From contig NZ_JAGQCS010000005.1 of NCBI RefSeq assembly GCF_024346315.1, positions 62,001-126,000 of the forward strand: 64,000 nucleotides of DNA, in the 5' to 3' direction. A program made the translations under genes and the position numbers. A model generated the notes under the pieces. That model saw nothing but the letters and a program-made list of their open reading frames with translations, was not told the DNA's origin and did no database searches. This DNA is from Cyanobium sp. ATX 6F1 (GTDB taxonomy: Bacteria > Cyanobacteriota > Cyanobacteriia > PCC-6307 > Cyanobiaceae). Positions within the stretch are counted from its first letter, which is position 1. Every line of letters starts with the position of its first letter. Shown here one piece after another: positions 35,998 through 45,415 of this stretch.

Positions 35998-36858
35998 TCA
36001 GAGCTCCGCCGGCTGCATGGGGCCGTCCAGGCTACCGCTCCTGAACTGCACCACAAACGGATTGTCGGTGCAGCGGAATTCCTCGACGCTGCCGATCCAG
36101 TGGAACCGACCGTCGTAGAGCAGGGCCACCCGGTCGGCGGCTCGCTCGATCGTGCTGTGAACGTGGCTGACCACCACCGCTGAACCCTTGGCCACCTCGG
36201 TGGTCTTGACGATCAGGTCTTCGATGCGGGTGCAGGCCACTGGATCGAGGCCCGCCGTGGGCTCATCGAAGAGCAACAGGGGGGCGCGTCCCGCCGGCTG
36301 GGTGGGGTCATCGATCAGGGCCCGCGCAAAGCTCACGCGCTTCTGCATGCCGCCACTGAGCTCGCCGGGGTACATGTCCTCGATGCCGTAAAGCCCCACC
36401 GCCTCCAGGCAGCCGCTCACCCGCTCGCGAATCTCCGCCGGCCGCAGGCGACTGTGGCGGTAGAGCAGAAAGCCCACGTTCTCCCGCACCGTGAGCGAGC
36501 CCAGCAGGGCGGGGTTCTGGAACACCAGACGCACATCAGGGGGATGGCGCTGGTCGAGGCGCAGGTAGCGCTGCTCGGAGCCGTGGATGCGCAGCCGGCC
36601 GCTGGTGGGCAGCTGCAGTCCGGCCATGATCCGCAGGATCGTGGATTTGCCCGCCCCCGAGGGACCGACCACCACCAGGCGCTCGTCGGGGGCCAGCACC
36701 AGGTCCACCGCCTCCAGCACGAAGCGATCGCCCCAGCGCATGGTCAGGCGCTCCATCACCGCCACGGGCTCGGGGCTCGAAACCGGATCGCTCACGGAGA
36801 AGGGGGCGGGGCTGGGGCCATCTTCGCTTTCGTTCGTACAGTTGCTGCAATTCCACAT
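35998..36858 (-). CDS. ABC transporter ATP-binding protein (MlaF-like)
   Basis: 286 residues. Walker A GPSGAGKS, Q-loop LVFQNPALLGSLTVRENV, signature LSGGMQKRVSFARAL, Walker B LLLFDEPTAGLDPV and H-loop VVVSHVH. SGGMQKR is typical of the MlaF branch, consistent with the adjacent MCE gene. ATG at 36858 is preceded by GAGG five bases upstream, a good ribosome-binding site; the resulting 50-residue N-terminal extension with CSNC is unusual, and a GTG at 36795 or ATG at 36756 would remove it. Divergent from the YvcK-like gene. Confidence 0.9.
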   Translation of the reverse strand: MWNCSNCTNESEDGPSPAPFSVSDPVSSPEPVAVMERLTMRWGDRFVLEAVDLVLAPDERLVVVGPSGAGKSTILRIMAGLQLPTSGRLRIHGSEQRYLRLDQRHPPDVRLVFQNPALLGSLTVRENVGFLLYRHSRLRPAEIRERVSGCLEAVGLYGIEDMYPGELSGGMQKRVSFARALIDDPTQPAGRAPLLLFDEPTAGLDPVACTRIEDLIVKTTEVAKGSAVVVSHVHSTIERAADRVALLYDGRFHWIGSVEEFRCTDNPFVVQFRSGSLDGPMQPAEL

Positions 36859-36977
36859 CGGCACCTCGCCCCAGTGGCTTGAGCCCCCAGACCCCCAGCC
36901 CACGGAACCGCGCCGCCCGTCGGCGCCAGCAACGCCCGGGGTGGGTGGGCCGGGGGGATCTTCGCCAGCAAGACCTC

Positions 36978-38294
36978 ATGAGCCGGTCCTGGCGGGCGGC
37001 GCGCTGGCTGCAGCCCGGTCTGGTGGTCAAACGCTGGATCCTCACCTCCGGGCTGGGGCTGCTGGTCGCGCTGCTGGGGGTGGCCGTCTGGGCCGACCTC
37101 AAGCCGATCTACTGGTTCCTGGAATCGATCAACTGGCTGCTCAAGAACATCACCACCGTGCTGCCGCGGGCGATCACCGGTCCGCTGGTGCTGGTGATCG
37201 GTGGTGCCCTGATCTGGCTGGGTCAGAGCCGCAGCTTCGGCTCGATCCAACAGGCCCTCGCACCGGAAAAAGGCACGGTGCTGGTGGATGCCCTGCTGGC
37301 CCAGCGGCGCTTGAACCGGGGCCCGGCGATCGTGGCGATCGGCGGCGGCACCGGCCTCTCCACCCTGCTCAGCGGCCTCAAGCGCTACAGCAGCAACCTC
37401 ACGGCGATCGTGACCGTGGCCGACGACGGCGGCAGCAGCGGTGTGCTGCGGCGAGAGCTGGGGGTGCAGCCCCCCGGTGACATCCGCAACTGTCTGGCGG
37501 CCCTCTCCACCGAGGAACCGCTGCTCACCCGCCTGTTCCAGTACCGCTTCAAGGCGGGCAGCGGCCTGGAGGGCCACAGCTTCGGCAACCTGTTCCTCTC
37601 GGCCCTCACCGCGATCACCGGCAGCCTCGACTCGGCGATCACCGCCAGCAGCCGGGTGCTGGCGGTGCAGGGCCAGGTGGTGCCCGCCACCAACGCTGAT
37701 GTGCGCCTCTGGGCCGAGTTGGAGAACGGCGAGCGCATCGAAGGGGAATCGCGTATCGGCCAGGCCGCCAGTCCGATCGTGCGCCTCGGCTGCACACCGG
37801 AGCGCCCCCCCGCCCTGCCCAGGGCCCTGGAGGCGATCGCCAATGCCGAACTGATCGTGCTCGGACCTGGCAGCCTCTACACCTCGTTGCTGCCGAACCT
37901 GCTGGTGCCCGAACTGGTCGAGGCCATTTCCCGCAGCAAGGCGCCCCGCCTCTACATCTGCAACCTGATGACCCAGCCCGGTGAAACCGATGGCCTGGAC
38001 GTGGAGGGCCATCTGCGGGCGATCGAGGCCCAGCTGGCCAGCCTGGGGGTGGAGCAACGGCTGTTCACCGCCGTGCTGGCCCAGGAGTCGTTGGAGGAAC
38101 CCACCCTGGTGGCCCATTACCGCAGCCGTGGGGCCGAGCCGGTTGACTGCGACGTGCGCCACCTGCGCAGCCAGGGCTACGAGGTGATGCTGGCGCCGCT
38201 GCAGGGGGCCCGGCCGAGTGCCACCCTGCGCCACGATCCCCGCAGCCTCGCCCTCGCGGTGATGCGTTTCTACCGACGGGGCAAGACTCAGTAG
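36978..38294 (+). CDS. YvcK/CofD-like protein with membrane anchor
   Basis: 438 residues. Two N-terminal hydrophobic segments (about 21-40 and 66-82) precede the YvcK domain: [34 protein letters not shown] (from 122), [24 protein letters not shown] and [20 protein letters not shown]. YvcK proteins bind UDP-GlcNAc and control carbon use and cell-wall synthesis in firmicutes; a membrane-anchored version is common in cyanobacteria. ATG at 36978 ([13 protein letters not shown]) chosen. It overlaps the convergent ndhJ by 7 bp. Confidence 0.88.
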   Translation: MSRSWRAARWLQPGLVVKRWILTSGLGLLVALLGVAVWADLKPIYWFLESINWLLKNITTVLPRAITGPLVLVIGGALIWLGQSRSFGSIQQALAPEKGTVLVDALLAQRRLNRGPAIVAIGGGTGLSTLLSGLKRYSSNLTAIVTVADDGGSSGVLRRELGVQPPGDIRNCLAALSTEEPLLTRLFQYRFKAGSGLEGHSFGNLFLSALTAITGSLDSAITASSRVLAVQGQVVPATNADVRLWAELENGERIEGESRIGQAASPIVRLGCTPERPPALPRALEAIANAELIVLGPGSLYTSLLPNLLVPELVEAISRSKAPRLYICNLMTQPGETDGLDVEGHLRAIEAQLASLGVEQRLFTAVLAQESLEEPTLVAHYRSRGAEPVDCDVRHLRSQGYEVMLAPLQGARPSATLRHDPRSLALAVMRFYRRGKTQ

Positions 38295-38833
38295 GCGTCC
38301 TGGAGCTCGTAGAAGTCAGGCTGGACGTAGTCCTTGCGCAGGGGATAACCCTTCCAGTCCTCGGGCATGAGCAACCGTTTGGGATGGGGATGACCCTCGA
38401 AGCGAATGCCGTACATGTCGAAGGTTTCGCGCTCCTGCCAGTCGGCTCCGCGGAAGAGCGGATAGAGGCTGGGGATGGTGAGGTCGCCATCCCGCTGAAG
38501 GAACACCTTGAGGCGCACCTCCTCGGGGCAGCTGCCGGCGGCGGGGCTGGGGTCGGCCCCGGCGGCCAGACGCACCAGGTGGTAGAAGCTCACCAGGCGT
38601 CCACCGGGGCCCTCGTCGTAGCCCCCCTGCACCTGCAGGTAATCGAAGCCACGGGCCTTGAGGGCGGCCGCCACGATCGGCAGCACCTGCGGCTCCACGC
38701 CGATCAGCTCGACGCCCAGGTGGTCGGGGTCAAGGAACTGGTGCTCAAAGCCCTCGGAGCTCAGCCACTGGCTCCAGGGGCCGGGCTGGGGTGCGGCCAG
38801 GGTTGGCGCGGGATCGGTGGTGGATTCAGGCAT
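38288..38833 (-). CDS. ndhJ: NAD(P)H-quinone oxidoreductase subunit J
   Basis: 181-residue homologue of complex I NuoC in the hydrophilic arm of the thylakoid NDH-1 complex, which drives respiration and cyclic electron flow. Signature [35 protein letters not shown] near the C-terminus. The start overlaps the ndhK stop by 8 bp, and the stop overlaps the end of the convergent YvcK-like gene by 7 bp. Confidence 0.96.
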   Translation of the reverse strand: MPESTTDPAPTLAAPQPGPWSQWLSSEGFEHQFLDPDHLGVELIGVEPQVLPIVAAALKARGFDYLQVQGGYDEGPGGRLVSFYHLVRLAAGADPSPAAGSCPEEVRLKVFLQRDGDLTIPSLYPLFRGADWQERETFDMYGIRFEGHPHPKRLLMPEDWKGYPLRKDYVQPDFYELQDAY

Positions 38834-39581
38834 CGCCCTTGTCTGCGAAGGAGGGGACGGGTTCGGTCAGGGCCACCGGCAGGGCGGCCGAGGCGGCCAG
38901 GGCCGCCCGCTGGGTTTCAGCCCTCAGGTAAGTGCCATCGACGATCGGCAGGGTCGCCACCATCTGGTGCTCGATGGTGAGATAGCGATGGGTCTGCGCG
39001 AGCTGGCCGCGCTCGGCGAACGACTCATTGGCCACCTTCTTGCGCAGCTTGATCACCGCGTCGAAGATCGCCTCCGGCCGTGGGGGGCAGCCGGGAAGGT
39101 AGAGGTCGACGGGGATCAGCTTGTCGACCCCGCGCACGGCGGTGGTGGAGTCGGCGCTGAACATGCCACCGGTGATCGTGCAGGCGCCCATGGCGATCAC
39201 GTACTTGGGCTCCGGCATCTGTTCGTAGAGCCGCACCAGGGCCGGAGCCATCTTCATGGTGACCGTGCCGGCCACGATCAGCAGATCCGCCTGGCGGGGG
39301 CTGGAGCGGGGCACCAGACCGAAGCGGTCGAAATCGAAGCGGGAGCCGATCAGAGCGGCGAACTCAATGAAGCAGCAGGCGGTGCCGTAGAGCAGGGGCC
39401 AGAGGCTGCTCAGTCGCGCCCAGTTGTGGAGATCATCCAGGCTGGTGAGGATGATGTTCTCGGAAAGAGCGTTGGTGACGCTGGGGGTACCGACGGGACT
39501 GCAGCTGGCGGCCCGCAGGTCACGCAGGGCGTCGATCGCCATCGAGGCAGGGGCGGTGGGCGAGGGGGGGGTCAAGGTCAT
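38826..39581 (-). CDS. ndhK: NAD(P)H-quinone oxidoreductase subunit K
   Basis: 251-residue NuoB homologue carrying the N2 [4Fe-4S] cluster of NDH-1. Cluster cysteines are all present: [20 protein letters not shown] and [14 protein letters not shown]. It opens with a variable Pro/Ala-rich tail. Middle gene of ndhC-ndhK-ndhJ, three bases after ndhC and overlapping ndhJ. Confidence 0.96.
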   Translation of the reverse strand: MTLTPPSPTAPASMAIDALRDLRAASCSPVGTPSVTNALSENIILTSLDDLHNWARLSSLWPLLYGTACCFIEFAALIGSRFDFDRFGLVPRSSPRQADLLIVAGTVTMKMAPALVRLYEQMPEPKYVIAMGACTITGGMFSADSTTAVRGVDKLIPVDLYLPGCPPRPEAIFDAVIKLRKKVANESFAERGQLAQTHRYLTIEHQMVATLPIVDGTYLRAETQRAALAASAALPVALTEPVPSFADKGDA

Positions 39582-39584
39582 GGT

Positions 39585-39947
39585 TCAGCTCCATTCCAGG
39601 GCGCCTTTGCGCCAGGCGTAGGCAAGGGCCAGCACAAGGATGGCGATGAAGATCAGGGCCTCGATGAAGGCCAGCAGCCCGAGGCGGTGGAAGGCCACCG
39701 CCCAGGGGTAGAGGAAGACGGTCTCCACGTCGAAGATGACGAAGACCAGAGCGAACATGTAGTAGCGGATGTTGAACTGAATCCAGGCCCCGCCGATGGG
39801 CTCCATGCCGGATTCATAGGTCAGCTGGCGTTCTCCGGCCTGGGAGCGGGGGGAGAGCAGCTTGTTGGTGACCAGGGCCAGCACCGGGACCGCCGCCGAG
39901 ATCAGCAGGAAGCCGAGAAAGGCGTCGTATCCGGAGAGAACGAACAT
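39585..39947 (-). CDS. ndhC: NAD(P)H-quinone oxidoreductase subunit 3
   Basis: 120-residue NuoA homologue with three transmembrane helices: [23 protein letters not shown], then [40 protein letters not shown], then a last hydrophobic helix ending [16 protein letters not shown] at 39947 gives the exact family length. First gene of ndhCKJ, and divergent from rubA with a 115-bp shared region. Confidence 0.97.
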   Translation of the reverse strand: MFVLSGYDAFLGFLLISAAVPVLALVTNKLLSPRSQAGERQLTYESGMEPIGGAWIQFNIRYYMFALVFVIFDVETVFLYPWAVAFHRLGLLAFIEALIFIAILVLALAYAWRKGALEWS

Positions 39948-40062
39948 GAGCAGGGCCGACCTGCGGCGGATTCTGACACCTCCCGGCCAGAGCCGACGCA
40001 TGGAAGCGCTGGACCCGGAGCCGCTGGATAGAGTCAGAAGAGCGCAATGGGTGACGACGACG

Positions 40063-40548
40063 ATGGAGGCCATCCCCCAGGAGCCGGCGCTGGACGTTCC
40101 GGAATCACCCATTGACGAGCCTGCGGACACGGCTGCTGCGTCCGCCGACCACCCAGAGCCCTCGCCGTCGCCTGGGCCGGTGATCGCCGTGGAGGGCTCC
40201 AGCCAGGACGCGGCCGACCAGGTCGAAGAAGACGGCCGCGACCACCGCTTCGAATGCCGCAGCTGCGGTTTCGTCTTCGATCCCACCGAGGGCATCCGCA
40301 AGCTAGGCATCGAGCCTGGAGTGGCTTTCGAAGACCTCGATCCGCTCAGCTTCCGCTGCCCGGTCTGCCGCAGCAGGGTGGGTGCCTTCAAGGACATCGG
40401 GCCACGGAACAAACCCAGTGGCTTCGAGGAGAACCTCGGCTTCGGCCTTGGGGTCAACAAGCTCACACCCGGCCAGAAGAACGTGCTGATCTTCAGCGCC
40501 TTCGCCCTCGCCGTCGCCTTCTTCCTTTCCCTTTATTCCCTTCGCTGA
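40063..40548 (+). CDS. rubA: membrane-anchored rubredoxin RubA
   Basis: 161 residues. A variable acidic/Pro-rich N-terminus, then a rubredoxin domain with the iron ligands Cys65, Cys68 ([15 protein letters not shown]) and Cys99, Cys102 (FRCPVCRSR), and a C-terminal transmembrane helix (about 139-159). Cyanobacterial RubA is needed for photosystem assembly. The ATG at 40063 is chosen; GTG at 40051 is an alternative. Leads the rubA-ycf48-psbEFLJ block, the conserved order in cyanobacteria. Confidence 0.95.
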   Translation: MEAIPQEPALDVPESPIDEPADTAAASADHPEPSPSPGPVIAVEGSSQDAADQVEEDGRDHRFECRSCGFVFDPTEGIRKLGIEPGVAFEDLDPLSFRCPVCRSRVGAFKDIGPRNKPSGFEENLGFGLGVNKLTPGQKNVLIFSAFALAVAFFLSLYSLR

Positions 40549-40553
40549 GTCCC

Positions 40554-41552
40554 GTGAAACGGCCGCTGCTCTCCACCCTGCTCAGCCTCGTCCTGGCCCT
40601 TGGCCTGGCCCTGGGGGTGGGCGGATGCTCCAGTTCCCATTTGCCGATCGCCCAGACCAGTCCTTGGCAGGCCGTGGAGCTGCCCAGCCGCTCCAATCCC
40701 CTGGATCTGGCCTTCAGCGATGACCGTCACGGTCTGCTGGTGGGAAGCAACCGGCTGATCCTCGAAACCGAGGACGGCGGCGCCAGCTGGCAGGAACGTG
40801 CCCTGGAGCTGCCGGCCGAGGAGAACTTCCGGCTCCTGAGCATCGATTTTCAAGGCCAGGAGGGTTGGATCGCCGGCCAGCCAGGTCTGTTGCTGCACAG
40901 CGATGACGCCGGTCAGAGCTGGACCCGGCTGCTCCTCGACACCAAGCTCCCCGGCGAGCCCTATCTGATCACGGCACTCGGCCCCCGTCAGGCCGAGCTG
41001 GCCACCAGCGTGGGCGCCATCTACACCAGCAGCGATGGGGGCACCAGCTGGCAGGCCAAGGTCAGCGACGCCGCCGGCGCCCTGCGGGACCTGCGCCGCG
41101 GCAGCCAGGGCGACTACGTGGGGGTCTCGAGCCTGGGGAACTACTTCGCCACCTGGGAGCCTGGTCAGGAGCTCTGGCAGCCCCACCAGCGCATCAGCAG
41201 CCAGCGGCTGCAGAGCATGGGCCAGCAGCCCGACGGCCACCTGTGGATGCTCTCCCGCGGGGCCCAGATGCGCTTCGACGGCGACGCGGACAGTCCCGAG
41301 AGCTGGGGTAAGCCGGTGATTCCGATCAACAACGGCTACGGCTATCTCGACATGGCCTGGGACCCCAACGGCGCCATCTGGGCCGGCGGCGGCAGCGGCA
41401 CCCTGCTGGTGAGCCAGGACGGGGGCAAGAACTGGAGCACCGATCCGGTGGGCCGCAGCCAGGCCAGCAACTTCAGCCGCATCGTCTTCCCCGGCGGCGA
41501 CAAGGGATTCGTGCTTGGGGAGCGGGGCAACTTGCTGCGCTGGGTGGGCTGA
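40554..41552 (+). CDS. ycf48: photosystem II assembly factor Ycf48/HCF136
   Basis: A 332-residue seven-bladed beta-propeller lipoprotein in the thylakoid lumen that helps assemble D1 into early photosystem II. A lipoprotein signal peptide ends at the lipobox GVGGC (Cys25). Repeated blade motifs such as LETEDGGASWQERAL, LHSDDAGQSWTRLL, YTSSDGGTSWQAKV and VSQDGGKNWSTDP mark the propeller. GTG start at 40554, 5 bp after rubA. An 86-bp gap separates it from psbE. Confidence 0.96.
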   Translation: MKRPLLSTLLSLVLALGLALGVGGCSSSHLPIAQTSPWQAVELPSRSNPLDLAFSDDRHGLLVGSNRLILETEDGGASWQERALELPAEENFRLLSIDFQGQEGWIAGQPGLLLHSDDAGQSWTRLLLDTKLPGEPYLITALGPRQAELATSVGAIYTSSDGGTSWQAKVSDAAGALRDLRRGSQGDYVGVSSLGNYFATWEPGQELWQPHQRISSQRLQSMGQQPDGHLWMLSRGAQMRFDGDADSPESWGKPVIPINNGYGYLDMAWDPNGAIWAGGGSGTLLVSQDGGKNWSTDPVGRSQASNFSRIVFPGGDKGFVLGERGNLLRWVG

Positions 41553-41638
41553 TGCGTCCCTCTGTAACCAACCAGTGCCCGCACTCCCGGGGCTCTGCTC
41601 CTGACCCTTAGGATCACTTAGCTGAATTGCCCGCTGCT

Positions 41639-41887
41639 ATGGCTGCCGGCTCCACCGGGGAACGTCCGTTCTTCGAGATCATCACAAGCATCCGCTACTG
41701 GGTCATCCACGCCGTCACCTTGCCGGCGATTTTCCTGGCCGGATTCTTTTTCGTTTCCACTGGCCTGGCCTACGACGCCTTCGGAACTCCCCGTCCGGAT
41801 GCTTACTTCCAGGCCCAGGAAAGCAAGGCTCCGGTCGTGAGCCAGCGCTACGAAGCCAAGAGCCAACTCGATCAGCGCTTGAATTAA
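41639..41887 (+). CDS. psbE: cytochrome b559 alpha subunit
   Basis: 82 residues. Opening [18 protein letters not shown], with His24 as axial ligand of the b559 heme, one transmembrane helix, and a lumenal tail [30 protein letters not shown]. Photosystem II core subunit. The 86-bp gap upstream presumably holds the promoter of the psbEFLJ operon; I could not identify boxes with confidence. Confidence 0.97.
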   Translation: MAAGSTGERPFFEIITSIRYWVIHAVTLPAIFLAGFFFVSTGLAYDAFGTPRPDAYFQAQESKAPVVSQRYEAKSQLDQRLN

Positions 41888-41890
41888 GCC

Positions 41891-42028
41891 ATGACCCAAT
41901 CCCCCATCGCCACCACACCGCGCAACTATCCGATTTTCACGGTGCGTTGGCTTTCGGTGCATGCCCTTGGCATCCCGACGGTGTTTTTCCTGGGTGCGCT
42001 GGCGGCCATGCAGTTCGTCCGTCGCTGA
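41891..42028 (+). CDS. psbF: cytochrome b559 beta subunit
   Basis: 45 residues, [20 protein letters not shown] then [20 protein letters not shown] and QFVRR. His24 is the second heme ligand, completing b559 with PsbE. One transmembrane helix. Starts 3 bp after the psbE stop. Confidence 0.97.
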   Translation: MTQSPIATTPRNYPIFTVRWLSVHALGIPTVFFLGALAAMQFVRR

Positions 42029-42039
42029 AGCCCATCCCC

Positions 42040-42159
42040 ATGCAACGCAATCCCAACCCCAACAACCTGCCGGTCGAACTCAACCGCACCAGTCTCTACA
42101 TGGGGCTCTTGCTTGTGTTCGTCACCGGTGTGCTGTTCACCAGCTACTTCTTCAACTGA
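42040..42159 (+). CDS. psbL: photosystem II protein L
   Basis: 39 residues, [20 protein letters not shown] then [20 protein letters not shown] one-helix subunit at the photosystem II monomer interface that protects the acceptor-side quinone QB. Starts 11 bp after psbF. Length and sequence are canonical. Confidence 0.97.
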   Translation: MQRNPNPNNLPVELNRTSLYMGLLLVFVTGVLFTSYFFN

Positions 42160-42174
42160 TCCGGAACCTCAGCC

Positions 42175-42375
42175 ATGAGCGGCAAGAAATCTTCCCTGCC
42201 TGACGGCCGTCTGCCCGATCGCCTCCCCGACGGTCGGCCGGCTGTTGCCTGGCGGAGTCGCTGGACCGAAGGAACCCTGCCCCTTTGGCTGGTGGCCACC
42301 GCCGGCGGCATCGCCGTGATCTTCGTGGTCGGGCTGTTCTTCTACGGCTCCTACGTGGCTGTGGGATCCGCCTGA
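42175..42375 (+). CDS. psbJ: photosystem II protein J
   Basis: 66 residues with one transmembrane helix ([29 protein letters not shown]). The N-terminal extension [20 protein letters not shown] with repeated LPDGR/LPDR is longer than in the 40-residue form seen in many cyanobacteria but fits the longer PsbJ of marine-type Synechococcus. Last gene of psbEFLJ, followed by a terminator at 42405. Confidence 0.94.
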   Translation: MSGKKSSLPDGRLPDRLPDGRPAVAWRSRWTEGTLPLWLVATAGGIAVIFVVGLFFYGSYVAVGSA

Positions 42376-42404
42376 ATTCAAGCTCACCCTCACAACAGCG
42401 ATCG

Positions 42405-42428
42405 AGCGGGTCCAATGGCCCGCTTTTT
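42405..42428 (+). terminator. intrinsic terminator of the psbEFLJ operon
   Basis: AGCGGG (42405-42410) pairs with CCCGCT (42419-42424) around an 8-nt loop, and the stem runs into a row of Ts (to 42428). It starts 30 bp after the psbJ stop. Confidence 0.75.
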
Positions 42429-42499
42429 GTTGGGCATCCCACCCACTGAGGAGGAGTCCCCTCCAAGGCGGCTAAATTTCATGCAGCGACGAGCAGAGT

Positions 42500-42952
42500 T
42501 TGTCGGCCTCCTTTTCCGAACCACGGCCCGAGCGCCGCAACCGCCGTCCGCGCAGCCGGGAGCTGTTCTGCCCCGCCCACCCCGAACAACGCATCGAGGG
42601 CAACGGCAAGAAGCACTTCCTGCACCTGCTCACCCCCGAGCAACTCAAGGCCCGGGGCATGTCCGACAAAAGGGCGCGGTTGGTGATCAACGCCTACCCC
42701 GTCTTGGTGCTGAGCGACGAATGGCTCGAGGAGCTGTTCTGCCCCAGTTGCGGCATGGCCCGCTGGTGCCACGTGCTGCGCCACGACCGAGTCCATCACA
42801 GCGTCAGCTGGGCCAAGCGGGATCTGTGGCTGCAGGTGGCCCATGTGGATGCGATCGGCGGCAATCCCACCGTGAGCCAGTACTCCGCCCGGGAAGCCCA
42901 GCGCCTGCGCCACCGCCGGGCGGATGGCAAGACCTACTTCGACAAGGGTTGA
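42500..42952 (+). CDS. conserved hypothetical protein with possible zinc site
   Basis: 150 residues, strongly basic at the start (MSASFSEPRPERRNRRPRSR). Contains ELFCPAHPEQRI and ELFCPSCGMARWCHVLRHD, giving one Cys-x2-His-like and one CPSCG/C-H knuckle that could bind zinc. No recognised domain and no membrane span. It starts 72 bp after the psbJ terminator and is convergent with the epimerase gene. A nucleic-acid or protein-binding role is possible; none is demonstrable here. Confidence 0.7.
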   Translation: MSASFSEPRPERRNRRPRSRELFCPAHPEQRIEGNGKKHFLHLLTPEQLKARGMSDKRARLVINAYPVLVLSDEWLEELFCPSCGMARWCHVLRHDRVHHSVSWAKRDLWLQVAHVDAIGGNPTVSQYSAREAQRLRHRRADGKTYFDKG

Positions 42953-42981
42953 AGGAGCCGGCCGGGTAGAGGTAAGGGCCC

Positions 42982-44028
42982 TCAGACTCCGTGATACGCA
43001 CGGTACCAACGGGCGAACTCGCCCAGGCCCTCCTCGAGGGGAGTGTGGGGAGCAAATCCCACCCAGGCCTCGAGCGCCGAGGTGTCAGCTGCCGTGGCGG
43101 CCACGTCGCCAGGCTGCATGGGCTCGAACTGGGGAAGGGCCTTCACGCCCAGGGCGTCTTCGAGCAGCTCGATGAAGCGCAAAAGCGGTGTGGGTTGGCT
43201 GTTGCCGATGTTGAAGAGCCGGTGGGGCCCAGCCGCCGTGGCCGGGTTGGGATCAAGGGGATCGAACACCGGATCAGGGGTGGCTGGCTTGTCGAGGCAA
43301 CGGATCACCCCTTCGAGGATGTCGTCGATGTAGGTGAAGTCGCGCTCCATGCGGCCATGGTTGAACACCCGGATCGGCTCCCCCGCGAGGATCGCCTTGG
43401 CAAACAGCATCGGTGCCATATCCGGACGGCCCCAGGGGCCATAGACCGTGAAGAAGCGCAGGCCCGTGGCCGGCAGCCCGTAAAGGTGGCTGTAGGTGTG
43501 GGCCATCAGCTCGTTGGCCTTCTTAGTGGCCGCATAGAGGCTTACCGGGTGGTTCACCGGATGCTGCTCGGAAAAGGGCATGCGGCGGTTGCCGCCATAG
43601 ACCGAGCTACTGCTGGCGTAGACCAGATGTCGCACCCCCTGATGGCGGCAGCCCTCGAGCAGGTGCCCGAAGCCCACCAGGTTGCTCTGGATGTAGAGCG
43701 CAGGGTTGTCGATCGAATGGCGTACCCCCGCCTGGGCCGCCAGGTGGACCACCCGATCCGGACGCTCGGTTCCGAACAGCTCAGCCATCGCCGCACCGTC
43801 CTCCAGATCCAGCTGGTGGAAGCGAAATCCGCCGCCGTAGGCTTCCGGAAGAGCCTGCAGACGCTCAAGGCGCGCACGCTTAAGGGCTGGGTCGTAGTAG
43901 GTGTTGAGGTTGTCAAGACCCAGCACCGTTTCGCCCCGCTGCAGCAACCGTTCCGCCACGGCCGCACCGATGAAGCCGGCGACCCCGGTGACCAGAACAA
44001 GACCAGCGCTCAGCTCAGCCTGGTTCAC
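42982..44028 (-). CDS. UDP-glucuronate 4-epimerase-like NAD-dependent epimerase
   Basis: 348-residue extended SDR: TGVAGFIGAAVAERLLQRGE, VVHLAAQAGVRHS, YASSSSVYGGNRRMPFSEQ and the catalytic YAATKK, then RFFTVYGPWGRPDMAPMLFAKAIL, RDFTYIDDILEGVIRCLD. VRHSIDNP and GPWGRPDM are typical of bacterial UDP-GlcA 4-epimerases making UDP-galacturonate. GTG at 44028 places the start 1 bp after the UDP-glucose dehydrogenase stop; an ATG at 44103 would overlap that gene. Confidence 0.88.
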   Translation of the reverse strand: MNQAELSAGLVLVTGVAGFIGAAVAERLLQRGETVLGLDNLNTYYDPALKRARLERLQALPEAYGGGFRFHQLDLEDGAAMAELFGTERPDRVVHLAAQAGVRHSIDNPALYIQSNLVGFGHLLEGCRHQGVRHLVYASSSSVYGGNRRMPFSEQHPVNHPVSLYAATKKANELMAHTYSHLYGLPATGLRFFTVYGPWGRPDMAPMLFAKAILAGEPIRVFNHGRMERDFTYIDDILEGVIRCLDKPATPDPVFDPLDPNPATAAGPHRLFNIGNSQPTPLLRFIELLEDALGVKALPQFEPMQPGDVAATAADTSALEAWVGFAPHTPLEEGLGEFARWYRAYHGV

Positions 44029-44029
44029 C

Positions 44030-45415
44030 TCAACCTTTGCCCACCTGCCAGACCTTGAGTCCAGCGGCGCGGGCGGCAGCGGCATCGGCGATGCGACGGG
44101 CATCGAAGACCCAGGCGGGCTGCCGCATCACGGTGGCCAGAGCAGGCCAATCGAGAGTGCGGAAGGCACCCCATTCGGTAAGGATCACGATGGCATCAGC
44201 GCCTTTGGCCGCTGTTAACGGATCACTCGCCACCTGCCAAACGCCATCGCCGCTGAGCGGCTCGGCCCCAGGGGTGGGTGGTACCCCCAGGTCCTGGCTG
44301 ATCTGCTCGACGTCCACCTTGGGGTCATAGATCGCCAGCTGGGCGCCCTCCTCGAGCAGGTCGCGGCAGATGGTGATCGCTGGGGCCTCGCGGGTGTCGT
44401 TGGTGTCGGCCTTGAACGCGAAGCCGAGGATGGCGAGGCGCTTGCCAGTGACGGTGCCGAACAGATCGGCCACCACGAGCCGGGCGATGCGGTGCTGCTG
44501 CCAGGCATTGAGCTCAACCACCTGCTGCCAGTAACGCGCCACCTCGTGAAGGCCGTAATGGCCGCTGAGGTAGACGAGGTTGAGGATGTCTTTCTGGAAG
44601 CAGCTGCCGCCGAACCCTGGGCCTGCTTGGAGGAACTTTGAGCCCAGGCGCGAGTCGGTGCCGATGGCACGGCCGACCTCGAGCACATCGGCGCCAGTGG
44701 CCTCGCAGAGGGCGGCGATCGAATTGATCGAGGAGATGCGCTGGGCGAGGAAGGCGTTGGCGGTGAGCTTGGAGAGCTCGCTGCTCCAGAGGTTGGTGCG
44801 CAGGATGCGCTCGGCGGGCACCCAGTGGCCATAGATCGAGGCGAGGGCCTCAATGGCGTCGGCCTCCTCACCGCCGATCAGCACCCGATCGGGATTCTCC
44901 AGATCGGTGATCGCCGTGCCCTCGGCGAGGAACTCAGGATTGGAGAGCACCTCAAAGCTTTTGCCCGCCGGGCCCGCCGCCAGGATCGTCCTGACGGTTT
45001 CGGCGGTGCGTACCGGCAGGGTGCTCTTTTCGACCACGATCGTGTGGCCACTGGCGTTGGCGGCCACCTGACGGGCGGAGGCCTCGATCCAGCGCAGGTC
45101 AGAGGCCTGGCCGGCGCCAACACCCTTGGTTTTGGTGGGGGTGTTGACCGAGAGGAAGACCATGTCGGCGCCGGAGATGGCGCCATCGACTTCGGTGCTG
45201 AAGTGCAGGTTGCGGCCGCGGCAGCGGCCCACCAGCTCGGCGAGTCCGGGTTCGTAGACGGGCAGCTTGGAGAGGTCGTCGTCGTTCCAGGCGGCGATGC
45301 GGCGGACGTTGAGATCGACCACGGTGACCTGAATCTCGGGGCAGCGATCGGCAATAACGGCCATGGTGGGGCCACCGACGTAGCCGGCACCGATGCAGCA
45401 GATGGTGCGGATCAA
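44030..45415 (-). CDS. UDP-glucose 6-dehydrogenase
   Basis: 461-residue enzyme oxidising UDP-glucose to UDP-glucuronate with two NAD+. Opening [50 protein letters not shown], and the catalytic Cys in [16 protein letters not shown]. The sequence is of the animal/plant-like UGD type (long form with LNAWQQHRI and [16 protein letters not shown]). It supplies UDP-glucuronate for the neighbouring epimerase and decarboxylase. Start overlaps the upstream decarboxylase stop (ATGA). Confidence 0.94.
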   Translation of the reverse strand: MIRTICCIGAGYVGGPTMAVIADRCPEIQVTVVDLNVRRIAAWNDDDLSKLPVYEPGLAELVGRCRGRNLHFSTEVDGAISGADMVFLSVNTPTKTKGVGAGQASDLRWIEASARQVAANASGHTIVVEKSTLPVRTAETVRTILAAGPAGKSFEVLSNPEFLAEGTAITDLENPDRVLIGGEEADAIEALASIYGHWVPAERILRTNLWSSELSKLTANAFLAQRISSINSIAALCEATGADVLEVGRAIGTDSRLGSKFLQAGPGFGGSCFQKDILNLVYLSGHYGLHEVARYWQQVVELNAWQQHRIARLVVADLFGTVTGKRLAILGFAFKADTNDTREAPAITICRDLLEEGAQLAIYDPKVDVEQISQDLGVPPTPGAEPLSGDGVWQVASDPLTAAKGADAIVILTEWGAFRTLDWPALATVMRQPAWVFDARRIADAAAARAAGLKVWQVGKG

